Origin: Leptonema sp964619535
GTDB taxonomy: Bacteria > Spirochaetota > Leptospiria > Leptospirales > Leptonemataceae
Length of the DNA: 64,000 nucleotides
Direction: 5' to 3'
Assembly: GCA_964619535.1 (NCBI GenBank)
Contig: CAZUEX010000003.1
Coordinates: 62,001 to 126,000, forward strand
The position numbers and the translations under genes were made by a program. The first letter of the stretch is position 1, and every line of letters begins with the position of its first letter. The notes beneath the pieces are model-generated. The model was not told where the DNA came from and made no database searches. It saw only the letters and a list, made by a program, of their open reading frames with translations. Below, one piece after another: positions 15,399-23,819 of the stretch.

Positions 15399-17522
15399 CT
15401 AATGAACGGTAAAGCTACGACTGAATCCTTCGTAGGCCTTGATGGCTCCCGTCCATCCGGACTTCCAGTGACCTCGATGCCGGATACGGTATGTGCCTGG
15501 ATTGAGCTCCGATGTATCAACGGTAATCGTGATTTTCGAGTTTGCTATGCCATCTCGCTTCCAGCGGTAAATGGTCGGTGGGTCCAGGTCTCGCAGCACG
15601 GTCACCCACTTTCCGTTCACGAGCATCTCCACGTCGGCATAGCTGCTGCCAATCAACGGATTGTTCTTCGGATGTCCTCCCCAGAACACGGCCCTTGCCG
15701 TGGCTCCCCGTGCATACGACGAGGCGGGTTGCTCCACTACATCTCCAAAGCTCTTGAACCACGGCACATCATCAAAGACCACACCTGTCTGAAACGTTAC
15801 CTGGTCATCGCTCAGATCATCCGGCATCGGACCAGGATCTACGGGGGTTCCATTGAACAACGCATCAGCAAGCTCTGCAAACTCCTGTTCGTATGCAGGC
15901 AGTGTATTCGGACCAAACTGCGTGGAAGCCCCTTCATAGTGCTGCAGGGCATATTCTTCGGGTGTGGTTACATACGATGTGTAGGCATTGGATAACCCGG
16001 CAATCACAACGATCTCTGATGGATCGCGTTTCACGGCCTTTCGCAGGCGTCGACCGGCCATAGTGGTAATCTCTGCCGGCACGGCTGCAATCTTCAGCTG
16101 CCCGATCTGCAGAATCTGAAAAGGAACAACAGTCGGTGTCCATGGATTTCCATCCAACGATGCCATTCCCGATGGTATAAGGATCGGTTTCTGTTCGTGG
16201 CAGGCAACGTAGGATGGATCAAGAGTGGAAGGCCATGCAAGCGAAAGGAATCCCGACAGAAAGTCATGCAGGAACGCATCACGAGCGCTTTCACTCCACT
16301 CCACAGAATCTACGGTTACACCTTCACCAAACAGATCGAGAGAAACGGCATTGTCCTCTGTCGAGCCCGCCGAGAAGGACGCTCCCATAGCAGCCTTACA
16401 GGTCGATGCACCAACGCTGCGGACCGTCGTAGCGGACAGATCCACATAACGGTGCCGGAAATCGATCGGTCCTTCAAGGGCCACGGTTGCCGTATCAAAA
16501 AGCTGACGGGCCTTTGCGTACTGCCTGTCTGCAATGATGTCCTGTCGTTCATAATCGTGCACACCATCGGCCGGGCCCCACAGGTTGGGCGTCACATCGC
16601 CGGCATTCGATTGTGCAAAGGCGGCCACAAAGGTGGATTCTTCTCTATAACCCGTACCGCCGTCTTTTTCGAAGAGATACGAAGCGAGGCCCTTGTTGTC
16701 TCCGCCGATCAGCCTGTTCGACGGCCCGATGCTTGTGGGATGCACGGCAAACCAGTTGATCATACCAATGTCGGTACCATCTGCTTTCTGCAACCGTAGC
16801 AACGTCATCGTCGTATCTACATTTGTCGTATACTGTGCCTTTTCCCATTCCGGGTTGTTTTCATAGGCAAGAGGAGATCGATTCATACTGGCATTTGCAA
16901 GCTCCCCCTGGTTGATCAGAATACGACCCGGGGCCAGGTTTCGGTGAGCCCGCTTGATCGACCGGTAGATGCCATCGACGATGATCTCGTAGTTTTCGCG
17001 TATAAAGCCCAGCGTCGTTACATTGTACATGAAGTAATGAGAGTATCCCCCTGGACCACTGTGTGTATGTGTGGCCGACAGAAGCACATTCTCTTCATTG
17101 TAATAGGGAGCAAGCTCGGGATCGGCGGCAATCCTTGCCGATACCCCCTGCTTCACCGACTGGAAGATCATACCCAGATCGGCCGACACAAAGACCACTC
17201 TACGTGTTCCATCCCCGATTACGAAGGCACGCGACCACAGCCGCATATAGATCCCCTCGGTCTTCTGGTCGGTTTCGGCAAATCCCATCATACCGACCTC
17301 GGCAGCGGGTCCCGTTATATCGTAAAGACCGGCTCCGATCAGGTACAGTGGCTCTGTACTCTGCAGCGCCATCATCTGCAGGGTTGCCTCTGGCGTATCC
17401 GCTATGTTATCGGTCAATGGAAGTAAAAGGCTTCCATCGTCCGAGTCATTCTTGCCGCAGCCTGCAAGCATCAGGAACGCAAAGAGCGCCCGGCATGTGC
17501 TGCGGAGGATGTTCTGTTTCAT
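15399..17522 (-). CDS. neutral ceramidase-family lipoprotein
   Basis: 707 residues from the ATG at 17522, chosen because AGGAGG is eight bases upstream. The signal peptide ends in LMLAGCGKN, a lipobox. The body fits neutral/alkaline ceramidases: an early ITGPAAEVGMMGFA segment, the zinc-site ATHTHSGPGGYSHY, a second metal histidine in WFAVHPTS, and the active-site region FAQSNAGDVTPNLWG. The C-terminal part is the family's immunoglobulin-like domain. Characterised members use a serine in GDVSPN; here it is threonine. Enzymes of this family cleave the amide bond of ceramides or related N-acyl lipids outside the cytoplasm. It is transcribed divergently from the kinase-aldolase operon. Confidence 0.85.
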   Translation of the reverse strand: MKQNILRSTCRALFAFLMLAGCGKNDSDDGSLLLPLTDNIADTPEATLQMMALQSTEPLYLIGAGLYDITGPAAEVGMMGFAETDQKTEGIYMRLWSRAFVIGDGTRRVVFVSADLGMIFQSVKQGVSARIAADPELAPYYNEENVLLSATHTHSGPGGYSHYFMYNVTTLGFIRENYEIIVDGIYRSIKRAHRNLAPGRILINQGELANASMNRSPLAYENNPEWEKAQYTTNVDTTMTLLRLQKADGTDIGMINWFAVHPTSIGPSNRLIGGDNKGLASYLFEKDGGTGYREESTFVAAFAQSNAGDVTPNLWGPADGVHDYERQDIIADRQYAKARQLFDTATVALEGPIDFRHRYVDLSATTVRSVGASTCKAAMGASFSAGSTEDNAVSLDLFGEGVTVDSVEWSESARDAFLHDFLSGFLSLAWPSTLDPSYVACHEQKPILIPSGMASLDGNPWTPTVVPFQILQIGQLKIAAVPAEITTMAGRRLRKAVKRDPSEIVVIAGLSNAYTSYVTTPEEYALQHYEGASTQFGPNTLPAYEQEFAELADALFNGTPVDPGPMPDDLSDDQVTFQTGVVFDDVPWFKSFGDVVEQPASSYARGATARAVFWGGHPKNNPLIGSSYADVEMLVNGKWVTVLRDLDPPTIYRWKRDGIANSKITITVDTSELNPGTYRIRHRGHWKSGWTGAIKAYEGFSRSFTVH

Positions 17523-17551
17523 CTCTGTTTCCTCCTGTTTTTCGCATGGAA

Positions 17552-17566
17552 CCCGATTGCATCGGG
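17552..17566. promoter_or_regulatory. short perfect inverted repeat in the divergent gap
   Basis: CCCGAT, three spacer bases, ATCGGG. It is 30 bases before the ceramidase ATG, in the 178-bp region between divergent genes, and could be an operator or a leader hairpin. The arms are short, so chance is possible. Confidence 0.25.
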
Positions 17567-17623
17567 CTGATGGAGCTACACGGCCAGACAGTGAAAAATC
17601 CTGCAAGCATTAATGAACAATAG

Positions 17624-17652
17624 TTGACTCTTTTCTGCGCATCGGTAAAGAT
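17624..17652 (+). promoter_or_regulatory. candidate promoter of the kinase-aldolase-aminotransferase operon
   Basis: TTGACT at 17624-17629 and TAAAGAT at 17646-17652, with a 16-base spacer, about 50 bases before the ATG at 17701. The -35 box differs by one base from consensus, the -10 box is weaker. Confidence 0.35.
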
Positions 17653-17700
17653 ATCCTTGCCTGCCACAATGACCGGGTAAACCGCTGCAGGAGAGGCCGT

Positions 17701-19320
17701 ATGTCAGAGAACAGAATTGAGAATCCCCTTGTTTTGGCCGTCGATCTGGGCACCTCGGGCTGTAAAACGGCCCTTGTATCCCTTGGCGGCAGTGGTCCGG
17801 AAGGCCAGAAACCAGCCCAGGTCCTGGATTTTGCCTTTGCTCCGGTGGAGCTCGTTCTACCGGCAGGCGGGGGCAGTGAACAGAGGCCCGAAGACTGGTG
17901 GCAGGCCTTTCTGACAACGTCCAGGGCCCTGCTGGAACGACAGCCGCAGCACCGGGATCAAATCGTTGCCATCTGCTGCTCCACCCAGGGCGAAGGCACC
18001 GTCTGCGTCGATGAAAAGGGACAGGCCCTGGCCAATGCCATCCTGTGGCTGGATATGCGAGGGGCACCGTACATTGAAAAGGCCGCCGGTGGATGGCCAT
18101 CGGTAGCAGGATACGGCGCTGCCAAGCTCTGGCGCTGGATTCGCTTAACAGGAGGAGCACCGGCCCTGTCCGGCAAGGATCCGGCTGCCCATATGCTGTT
18201 CGTAAAACATGAATATCCGGAGCTGTATCAGAAGACGCATAAGTTCCTGAACGTGCTGGACTATATGAACCTGCGTCTAACCGGACGCATCGCGGCAACG
18301 TCCGATTCTATCTTAACGTCCTGGGTTACCGACAACCGCAATCCGGCCCATATTCGCTATGACGACACGCTCATACAGATGAGCGGAATCGAGAAAGACA
18401 AATTTCCAGACATTATCAAATGCACCGACGTGCTGGGCCCCCTTCTGCCGGATGTGGCGCAGCAGCTGGGCCTGCCTGCCCTTCCCGTCATTGCTGGCTC
18501 GATCGACAACACAGCGGCGGCCCTGGGCTCCGGCTGCGTGCATTTCGGTGATGCCCATCTTTACGTGGGCACATCCTCGTGGATTGCCGCCCATGTGCCC
18601 CGGAAGAAAACCGATGTCTTCTCCTCCGTTGCCTCCGTACCCTGCGCCTTCGACGATCGTTACCTGATGACGGCATTGCAGTCCTCTGCCGGGGCAAACC
18701 TGAGCTATCTGAAAGACCAGGTTCTCTATCACGAAGATGAACTGCTTGCCGAAGAGCATGTTCCCGACGTATACAAGATCTTTGATCGCATCGCCGCACG
18801 CACAGAAGCCGGTAGTGGAGGCCTGATCTACATGCCCTGGCTGTACGGCGAACGCACGCCCGTTGAGGACCGATCGCTTCGCGCAGGATTGTTTAACCTC
18901 TCCCTCGAACATAACCGGGCCCATATCATCCGAGCCTTCTTCGAAGGCGTGGCCCTGAATACGCGCTGGATGATGAAGCCTGTCGAAAAGTTCCTCGGGA
19001 AACGACTGCAGCAGATCACCTTTGCCGGTGGTGGGGCAACGTCGGATGTGTGGTGCAGCATCTTTGCCGATACGCTTGGCATACCGGTACGTCAGCTGCA
19101 TCAGCCTGTTCAGGCCAATGCCCTGGGCTCTGCCTTTATGGCAGGACTGGCGCTGAATCTCATCGAGCGAAACGACATCCCCGAGCGGACACAGATCCGC
19201 GCCACATACGAGCCAGACCCCGACCGACAGGCCGTCATGAATCGTTCGTTTGAGACGTTTTTGGACCTGCACAAAAGGCTGGCCCCTGTCTATCATCGCT
19301 TACAAGGACAAAAGAAATGA
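17701..19320 (+). CDS. FGGY-family carbohydrate kinase
   Basis: A 539-residue sugar kinase. LAVDLGTSGCKTALV is the N-terminal phosphate-binding loop of the ASKHA fold; ILWLDMRG is the region that holds the catalytic aspartate in xylulokinases; FAGGGATSDVWCSIFAD near residue 440 is the FGGY C-terminal signature, and the adenosine loop follows (QANALGSAFMAG). It is most like xylulokinase-type members, so a ketopentose or related polyol is the likely substrate, phosphorylated with ATP in the cytoplasm. It overlaps the aldolase gene by four bases (ATGA) and leads a five-gene operon. Confidence 0.85.
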   Translation: MSENRIENPLVLAVDLGTSGCKTALVSLGGSGPEGQKPAQVLDFAFAPVELVLPAGGGSEQRPEDWWQAFLTTSRALLERQPQHRDQIVAICCSTQGEGTVCVDEKGQALANAILWLDMRGAPYIEKAAGGWPSVAGYGAAKLWRWIRLTGGAPALSGKDPAAHMLFVKHEYPELYQKTHKFLNVLDYMNLRLTGRIAATSDSILTSWVTDNRNPAHIRYDDTLIQMSGIEKDKFPDIIKCTDVLGPLLPDVAQQLGLPALPVIAGSIDNTAAALGSGCVHFGDAHLYVGTSSWIAAHVPRKKTDVFSSVASVPCAFDDRYLMTALQSSAGANLSYLKDQVLYHEDELLAEEHVPDVYKIFDRIAARTEAGSGGLIYMPWLYGERTPVEDRSLRAGLFNLSLEHNRAHIIRAFFEGVALNTRWMMKPVEKFLGKRLQQITFAGGGATSDVWCSIFADTLGIPVRQLHQPVQANALGSAFMAGLALNLIERNDIPERTQIRATYEPDPDRQAVMNRSFETFLDLHKRLAPVYHRLQGQKK

Positions 19321-19997
19321 AAACTACAAAGAAGCAAAGCATCCCCTTCGCCAGAGAAAGACAGTCCATCGTCGATCTCTGCCTTGAGCTGTCGCATCGT
19401 GGATTCCTGGCCGGCGTGGGAGGCAACGTTGCCCTGCGCCTTTCGGATTCGGTCTTTGCCGTTACGCCTTCGGCAGCGGATTACTACACGATGAAGGCAG
19501 AAGATATCTGTATGTTAAACGTCCACACGCTGGAGCGCGTCGATACGGATAACACCCTTACACCATCGGTAGAAAGCGGCCTTCATGCAGCGCTCTTTCG
19601 CAGACGTCCCGATCTAAAAGCCTCTGTTCATACGCATCAGCCGCTGGCAAGCGCCGCAGCACTCCTGCATCGCCCCATTCCGCTTCCACCTGAAGACCAG
19701 GACCTGCTCGGCAAAGAGGTGGCCCTCGTTCCCTACGGACCATCGGGATCTTCTTTGCTTGTTTCAGCCCTGAAGAAGACCCTTCGCGACGATATCAATG
19801 CCTACCTGCTTCGCAATCATGGCCTGGTCTGCGCTGCACCAACCCTGGCCCTTGGGCTGGATGGCGTACAGCGAGTGGAAAAGGCCGCCGCTGCATTCAT
19901 GCTGCAATTGATAGATTCCAATCGCAGGTCAGAGTTATCCCCTGCACTCGTAGCGCATATTCAAGAGCTACTCAAGTCTGCCATACACAATGCATAA
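19317..19997 (+). CDS. class II aldolase/adducin-family protein
   Basis: 226 residues of the L-fuculose-phosphate aldolase / ribulose-phosphate epimerase fold. Visible are GFLAGVGGNVALRL (substrate phosphate loop), VESGLHAALF with the catalytic glutamate, VHTHQPLAS with two zinc histidines, and LLRNHGLV with the third. All catalytic residues are present, so it should be an active zinc enzyme cleaving or epimerising a sugar phosphate, probably the product of the preceding kinase. The downstream gene at 21505 encodes a degenerate copy of the same fold. Confidence 0.85.
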   Translation: MKTTKKQSIPFARERQSIVDLCLELSHRGFLAGVGGNVALRLSDSVFAVTPSAADYYTMKAEDICMLNVHTLERVDTDNTLTPSVESGLHAALFRRRPDLKASVHTHQPLASAAALLHRPIPLPPEDQDLLGKEVALVPYGPSGSSLLVSALKKTLRDDINAYLLRNHGLVCAAPTLALGLDGVQRVEKAAAAFMLQLIDSNRRSELSPALVAHIQELLKSAIHNA

Positions 19998-20028
19998 TCG
20001 TTCATTACTCGACATCAAGGAAGGATAT

Positions 20029-21495
20029 ATGAAAACGAACAGCCCGAATAAACAGGATTCAGGACAGAGGTATGCCATCTCAGAGTGGCATGATACCGAT
20101 GCCATCTATGAGCGACTGAAGGCCCTGCTCAAGGTCCCGCCACGCTCCATTCGCCGGGACAGGATGCAGGAAGTACTCGAGTACTTCGAGAAGAAATGCC
20201 GCAAATCAAAGGCGATTGCCGAAGAAGCAATGCAGTTTATCCCCGGAGGCGTTCAGCATAACCTTGCCTTCAACCATCCCTTCCCCATTACCATTACCGA
20301 GGCAAAAGGCTCTCATCTAAAAGATATCGACGGAAACCGTTACATCGACTTTCTGCAGGCAGGAGGCCCCATTCTTCTCGGCTCCAACTATGCCCCCGTT
20401 CGCAAGAAGGTCATTGATCTTCTGAACACAGGAGGACCGGTAACCGGTCTTCTGCATGAATACGAACTGAAACTGGCAAAAGAGATCCATCGCCACATGC
20501 CAGGAATCGAAATGTTTCGCATGCTCGGTTCCGGCACCGAAGGCGTGATGGCAGCCATCCGCCTGGCTCGCGGCTACACGGGAAAGAAAAAGATCATCAA
20601 GATCGGTGGCGGCTATCATGGCTGGTCAGATCAGATGGTGTACGGCATGCGTATTCCCGGAACGGGAAGACGAGAGGCTAACGGTATTCCTCGCGAATGT
20701 ACGGCCCATACACAGGAGTGCTTTCCAAACGATATCGACGCCCTGCGACGCAAGATGATGCTGAACCGTCTTCGCGGTGGTACGGCTGCGGTCATCGTTG
20801 AACCGCTCGGCCCGGAAAGCGGAACCCGTCCTGTCTACAAGAACTACAATGCAGAACTACGAAAGCTCTGTGATGAATTCGGAGCTCTGCTTATCTTTGA
20901 TGAGGTCGTTACGGGCTTCCGTCTTGGTATGGGAGGAGCACAGGGATATTTTGGCGTCACCCCCGATATTACCGTCTTCGGCAAATGCCTGACGGGAGGT
21001 TATCCGATGGCCGGTGGAATCGGCGGTCGTCGCGAGATCATGGAAATGCTTGGTGGAATCAGCTCCAAAGGCAAACGTGTATTTGTCGGCGGAACGCTTT
21101 CTGCCAATCCCCTTTCGTGCGTCGCAGCATATCATACCCTGCAGGAACTGGACCGCACGGATGCAGCCGTGAAGGCAGGAAGAGCAGGCGATCGACTAAC
21201 TCGTGGACTGGAAGACATCATCGATCGGCTTGGGCTTCCCTATGTGGTTTACAATCAGGGATCGATTGTGCACCTGCAAACATCAGCCGTGCTGCTTATG
21301 AGTATGCGCAATCCCATCAAGGTGTTAAAAGAGGCGCAGGATCGAAAACACCTCATGGAAGAGATGGGCGCTGCCTACATGTCACAGGGTATCATCACAC
21401 TGGCCGGCAGCCGAATCTACACAAGCCTTGCAACAACCGATCGAGTCGTCGACGAGGCCCTTGATCGGTTCGAAACAGTCTTCAAGATGGTTTAA
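20029..21495 (+). CDS. class III PLP aminotransferase, glutamate-1-semialdehyde aminomutase-like
   Basis: 488 residues from the ATG at 20029, which has AGGAAGGA just upstream; an ATG at 19990 has no ribosome site. The class III (AT-II) fold is seen in SRVAEE-type helix EEAMQFIPGGVQHN, GSGTEGVMAAIRLARGYTGKKK (cofactor phosphate), IGGGYHGWSD, IFDEVVTGFR (aspartate to the pyridine nitrogen) and FGKCLTGGYPMAGGIGG with the PLP lysine. It is about 60 residues longer than HemL and sits in a sugar operon, so it is probably not the haem enzyme but an aminotransferase or aminomutase acting on a sugar-derived carbonyl. Confidence 0.8.
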   Translation: MKTNSPNKQDSGQRYAISEWHDTDAIYERLKALLKVPPRSIRRDRMQEVLEYFEKKCRKSKAIAEEAMQFIPGGVQHNLAFNHPFPITITEAKGSHLKDIDGNRYIDFLQAGGPILLGSNYAPVRKKVIDLLNTGGPVTGLLHEYELKLAKEIHRHMPGIEMFRMLGSGTEGVMAAIRLARGYTGKKKIIKIGGGYHGWSDQMVYGMRIPGTGRREANGIPRECTAHTQECFPNDIDALRRKMMLNRLRGGTAAVIVEPLGPESGTRPVYKNYNAELRKLCDEFGALLIFDEVVTGFRLGMGGAQGYFGVTPDITVFGKCLTGGYPMAGGIGGRREIMEMLGGISSKGKRVFVGGTLSANPLSCVAAYHTLQELDRTDAAVKAGRAGDRLTRGLEDIIDRLGLPYVVYNQGSIVHLQTSAVLLMSMRNPIKVLKEAQDRKHLMEEMGAAYMSQGIITLAGSRIYTSLATTDRVVDEALDRFETVFKMV

Positions 21496-21504
21496 GGAAT
21501 GGGC

Positions 21505-22182
21505 ATGAAAACAACACATCCACATGAAACGGACTGGCTGCAGGCAGCCAGCAGACTTCTCGAAAAATCGCTCGTGCAGGCAGGATCCGACGAAGCCCTG
21601 TCACTTCGCCTGCCAGGTACAGAGTCCATGCTTGGTGGTGCCTTCGACAAAAGGCTCCATCAGGTCGATTTTGACAGCAAAGACAGCCTTTTTCCTGCAT
21701 CGAATCTCCATGCTGCCATCTACAGAGTGCGCTTGGATGTGGGCGCCATCCTCTTCAGTCGACAACAGTGGGGAGCTGCTTTGAACCAGGATGACAGCCG
21801 GATGCCGGGCATCTTTGACGAACAGGTACGCCAGCTGGGTCGCAGGGTGGCGCCGCTGGAAGGGTTATCCGATCCTGTTGATTCCTTTCAGGGATCTCTT
21901 CCCTCTGCTACCGTTTCGCAGCTGAAAGGGGGAGAACAGATCTTTCTGGTTTCCAATGGCGTGTTAATCCTGGGGCATACTGTAGAACGGGTCGTGTTTA
22001 ATGCCGAACTACTCGAGAAAAGCGCCAAGGCCTATCTTATTGCCCGGGCCACCGGCCTGCCTGTGAAAAAGGTGCCTCTGTATGTGCGCATCATCGCGAA
22101 CATGCGCCTCCACAAAGATCAAAAGCGGTCGGCAGCATCGTATGCCTCGGGAAAGATACCTGAAGGCTTCAAGGCCTATTGA
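21505..22182 (+). CDS. degenerate class II aldolase-fold protein, catalytic residues lost
   Basis: 225 residues from the ATG at 21505; TAAGGA lies six bases upstream and directly abuts an alternative ATG at 21499. Its layout follows the aldolase two genes upstream: NLHAAIYRVRLDVGAILFSRQQWGAAL lines up with GLHAALFRRRPDLKASVHTH, and VSNGVLILG with LRNHGLVCAA. The catalytic glutamate and all three zinc histidines are replaced. It may therefore be a regulatory or structural partner of the active aldolase, or it may have a new activity. It is in the same operon between the aminotransferase and the MFS carrier. Confidence 0.6.
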   Translation: MKTTHPHETDWLQAASRLLEKSLVQAGSDEALSLRLPGTESMLGGAFDKRLHQVDFDSKDSLFPASNLHAAIYRVRLDVGAILFSRQQWGAALNQDDSRMPGIFDEQVRQLGRRVAPLEGLSDPVDSFQGSLPSATVSQLKGGEQIFLVSNGVLILGHTVERVVFNAELLEKSAKAYLIARATGLPVKKVPLYVRIIANMRLHKDQKRSAASYASGKIPEGFKAY

Positions 22183-22238
22183 AGAGCTGCCCTTACAACA
22201 GAATAGATAGAGATGACACAACCAAAAGGAAGAGACTC

Positions 22239-23432
22239 ATGCAAAAAAAGAGATGGATCGTTCTGGGCGCCTTCATGGGCGTCGCAGCCGTCAGCCAGAT
22301 GCTGTGGCTGAACTTTGCTCCCCTGCAATCGCTCATTATGCAGCGCTACGGGGTTTCGGAATTCATGGCGGGGTTTTTAACCTTCTGCTTTCCCCTGCTT
22401 TACGTTTTCTTTTCTATGCCCGCCGGGGCCATGACGGACCGGCGCGGCTATCGCTTCACCATTGGCTGGAGCTCCCTTCTGATGACCTTCGGAGCAGCCA
22501 TTCGCATCTATGATGCTTCGTTTTCTGCCCTGCTGATCGGCCAGCTTGCCATTGCCGTTGCACAGCCCTACGTGATGAACGGTATAACCAAGCTGGCAGC
22601 AGACTGGTTTCCTGAAGAAGAACAGGCCGCTGCCACCGGCCTTGGAACGGCTGGCATGTTTATCGGTATGGCCGTGGGCATGGCAAGCTCGGCTCCCCTG
22701 ACGGAGGCATACGGGCTGCAGGGTGCCATGATCGTATTCGCTGCCATCAGTCTGACAGCCACCGTCATCTTTCTTGCCTTTGCACAGGAAAACAGGCATC
22801 CGGCCTCTGTAGAAACGGCTGGCATGACGGCAAAAGAGGAATTCACGCACCTCATCAAAGACAGAGCCCTCCTGCCCATCTTTGTCCTGTCTTTTCTTGC
22901 CCTTGGCTTTTTTAACGGCCTGGCGACCTGGCTGGAAGGCATTCTCGGTGAACAGGGCGTGCAACCGACCGATGCAGGACTGGTTGGCGGCGCCATGATT
23001 ATCGGCGGCATTGTCGGGTCGCTGGTTATTCCGGCCCTTTCGGACCGTTTTCAGCGTCGCAAGCCCTTCCTGATCTTCTGCGGACTGGCCGGAGGGGCCC
23101 TTGCCTATCCGCTCTGCACCTCATCCAACCTGGTGCTGCTGTACACGCTGGGGGCTCTTCTTGGCATTTTGTTTCTGCCAGGGTATGCCCTGTTGCTGGC
23201 CATGTCAGAGGAGATTGCCGGCAAGGAACGGGCAGGCGGTGCTGCAGGACTCCTCATGCTTGCCGGGAATGGCGGCGGAGTGGTCATCTCGCTCATCATG
23301 GAAGCCCTGCATGGCGATCGTGGCTGGTCCACTGCCATTTTCTTTCTCATGTCAGTGATGGCCTTGATCGTTGTCCTGGCATTTTTTGCTCCGGAAAGCA
23401 GTCCAGCAAACAGGTCGGAACTCCGACGTTAA
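22239..23432 (+). CDS. major facilitator superfamily transporter
   Basis: 397 residues from the ATG at 22239, preceded by AGGAAGAG; an in-frame upstream start would begin inside the previous gene. Twelve hydrophobic segments can be counted. Between helices two and three is a DRRGYRF segment, a variant of the MFS GxxxDRxGRR loop, and a matching SDRFQRRKP loop is in the second half. The overall look (LNFAPLQSLIMQRYGVSE at the start) is like FLVCR/organic-solute carriers. As the last gene of the kinase-aldolase operon it probably imports that pathway's substrate. Confidence 0.8.
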   Translation: MQKKRWIVLGAFMGVAAVSQMLWLNFAPLQSLIMQRYGVSEFMAGFLTFCFPLLYVFFSMPAGAMTDRRGYRFTIGWSSLLMTFGAAIRIYDASFSALLIGQLAIAVAQPYVMNGITKLAADWFPEEEQAAATGLGTAGMFIGMAVGMASSAPLTEAYGLQGAMIVFAAISLTATVIFLAFAQENRHPASVETAGMTAKEEFTHLIKDRALLPIFVLSFLALGFFNGLATWLEGILGEQGVQPTDAGLVGGAMIIGGIVGSLVIPALSDRFQRRKPFLIFCGLAGGALAYPLCTSSNLVLLYTLGALLGILFLPGYALLLAMSEEIAGKERAGGAAGLLMLAGNGGGVVISLIMEALHGDRGWSTAIFFLMSVMALIVVLAFFAPESSPANRSELRR

Positions 23433-23435
23433 AAT

Positions 23436-23819
23436 GTGGGCTGTTTTAAAACGATCAGGAGGTTTGTTGCCCTTCTTCTGGCCCTTTTTCTACCCCTGCT
23501 TGCCGGTTCTCTGTGGGGCCAGGCCTCCTATCCACCGGTTTCTTCGAGCTTCGACCTTCTTATTGTAAACAGACGTTTTGTATCACACATTGTGTTCGAG
23601 AATACAGACGGCCAGAACTACCTGACGCTGATCCTCACGCATGGCCCGGCCTACCATGCCTTTCATGCCACGCCGCATCCCCTGCATTTTCCCTGTAGCT
23701 CCCCCGGCCACTGCTACAGAGAAGCGAAAAAGCTGGATCAGCATCTGCGCTCCGGCTGGAATATCGGCCTGTCGCTTTCCGGGTCAACCATCCAGGAAAT
23801 CGTTTATTTGAAGCCATAA
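23436..23819 (+). CDS. small secreted protein of unknown function
   Basis: 127 residues starting with GTG at 23436, three bases after the MFS stop. The N-terminus is a signal peptide (basic GCFKTIRRF, hydrophobic core, LWGQA cleavage region). The mature part has short beta-strand-like stretches and a pair of cysteines in FPCSSPGHCY. Its stop overlaps the start of the sensor kinase gene (TAATG), so it may be the kinase's periplasmic partner. I do not recognise the family. Confidence 0.55.
   Translation: MGCFKTIRRFVALLLALFLPLLAGSLWGQASYPPVSSSFDLLIVNRRFVSHIVFENTDGQNYLTLILTHGPAYHAFHATPHPLHFPCSSPGHCYREAKKLDQHLRSGWNIGLSLSGSTIQEIVYLKP

Noticed and set aside
20029..21495. HemL, the haem biosynthesis aminomutase
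   Set aside because: The protein is longer than HemL, its neighbours are sugar genes, and no other tetrapyrrole gene is nearby, so I left the symbol empty.
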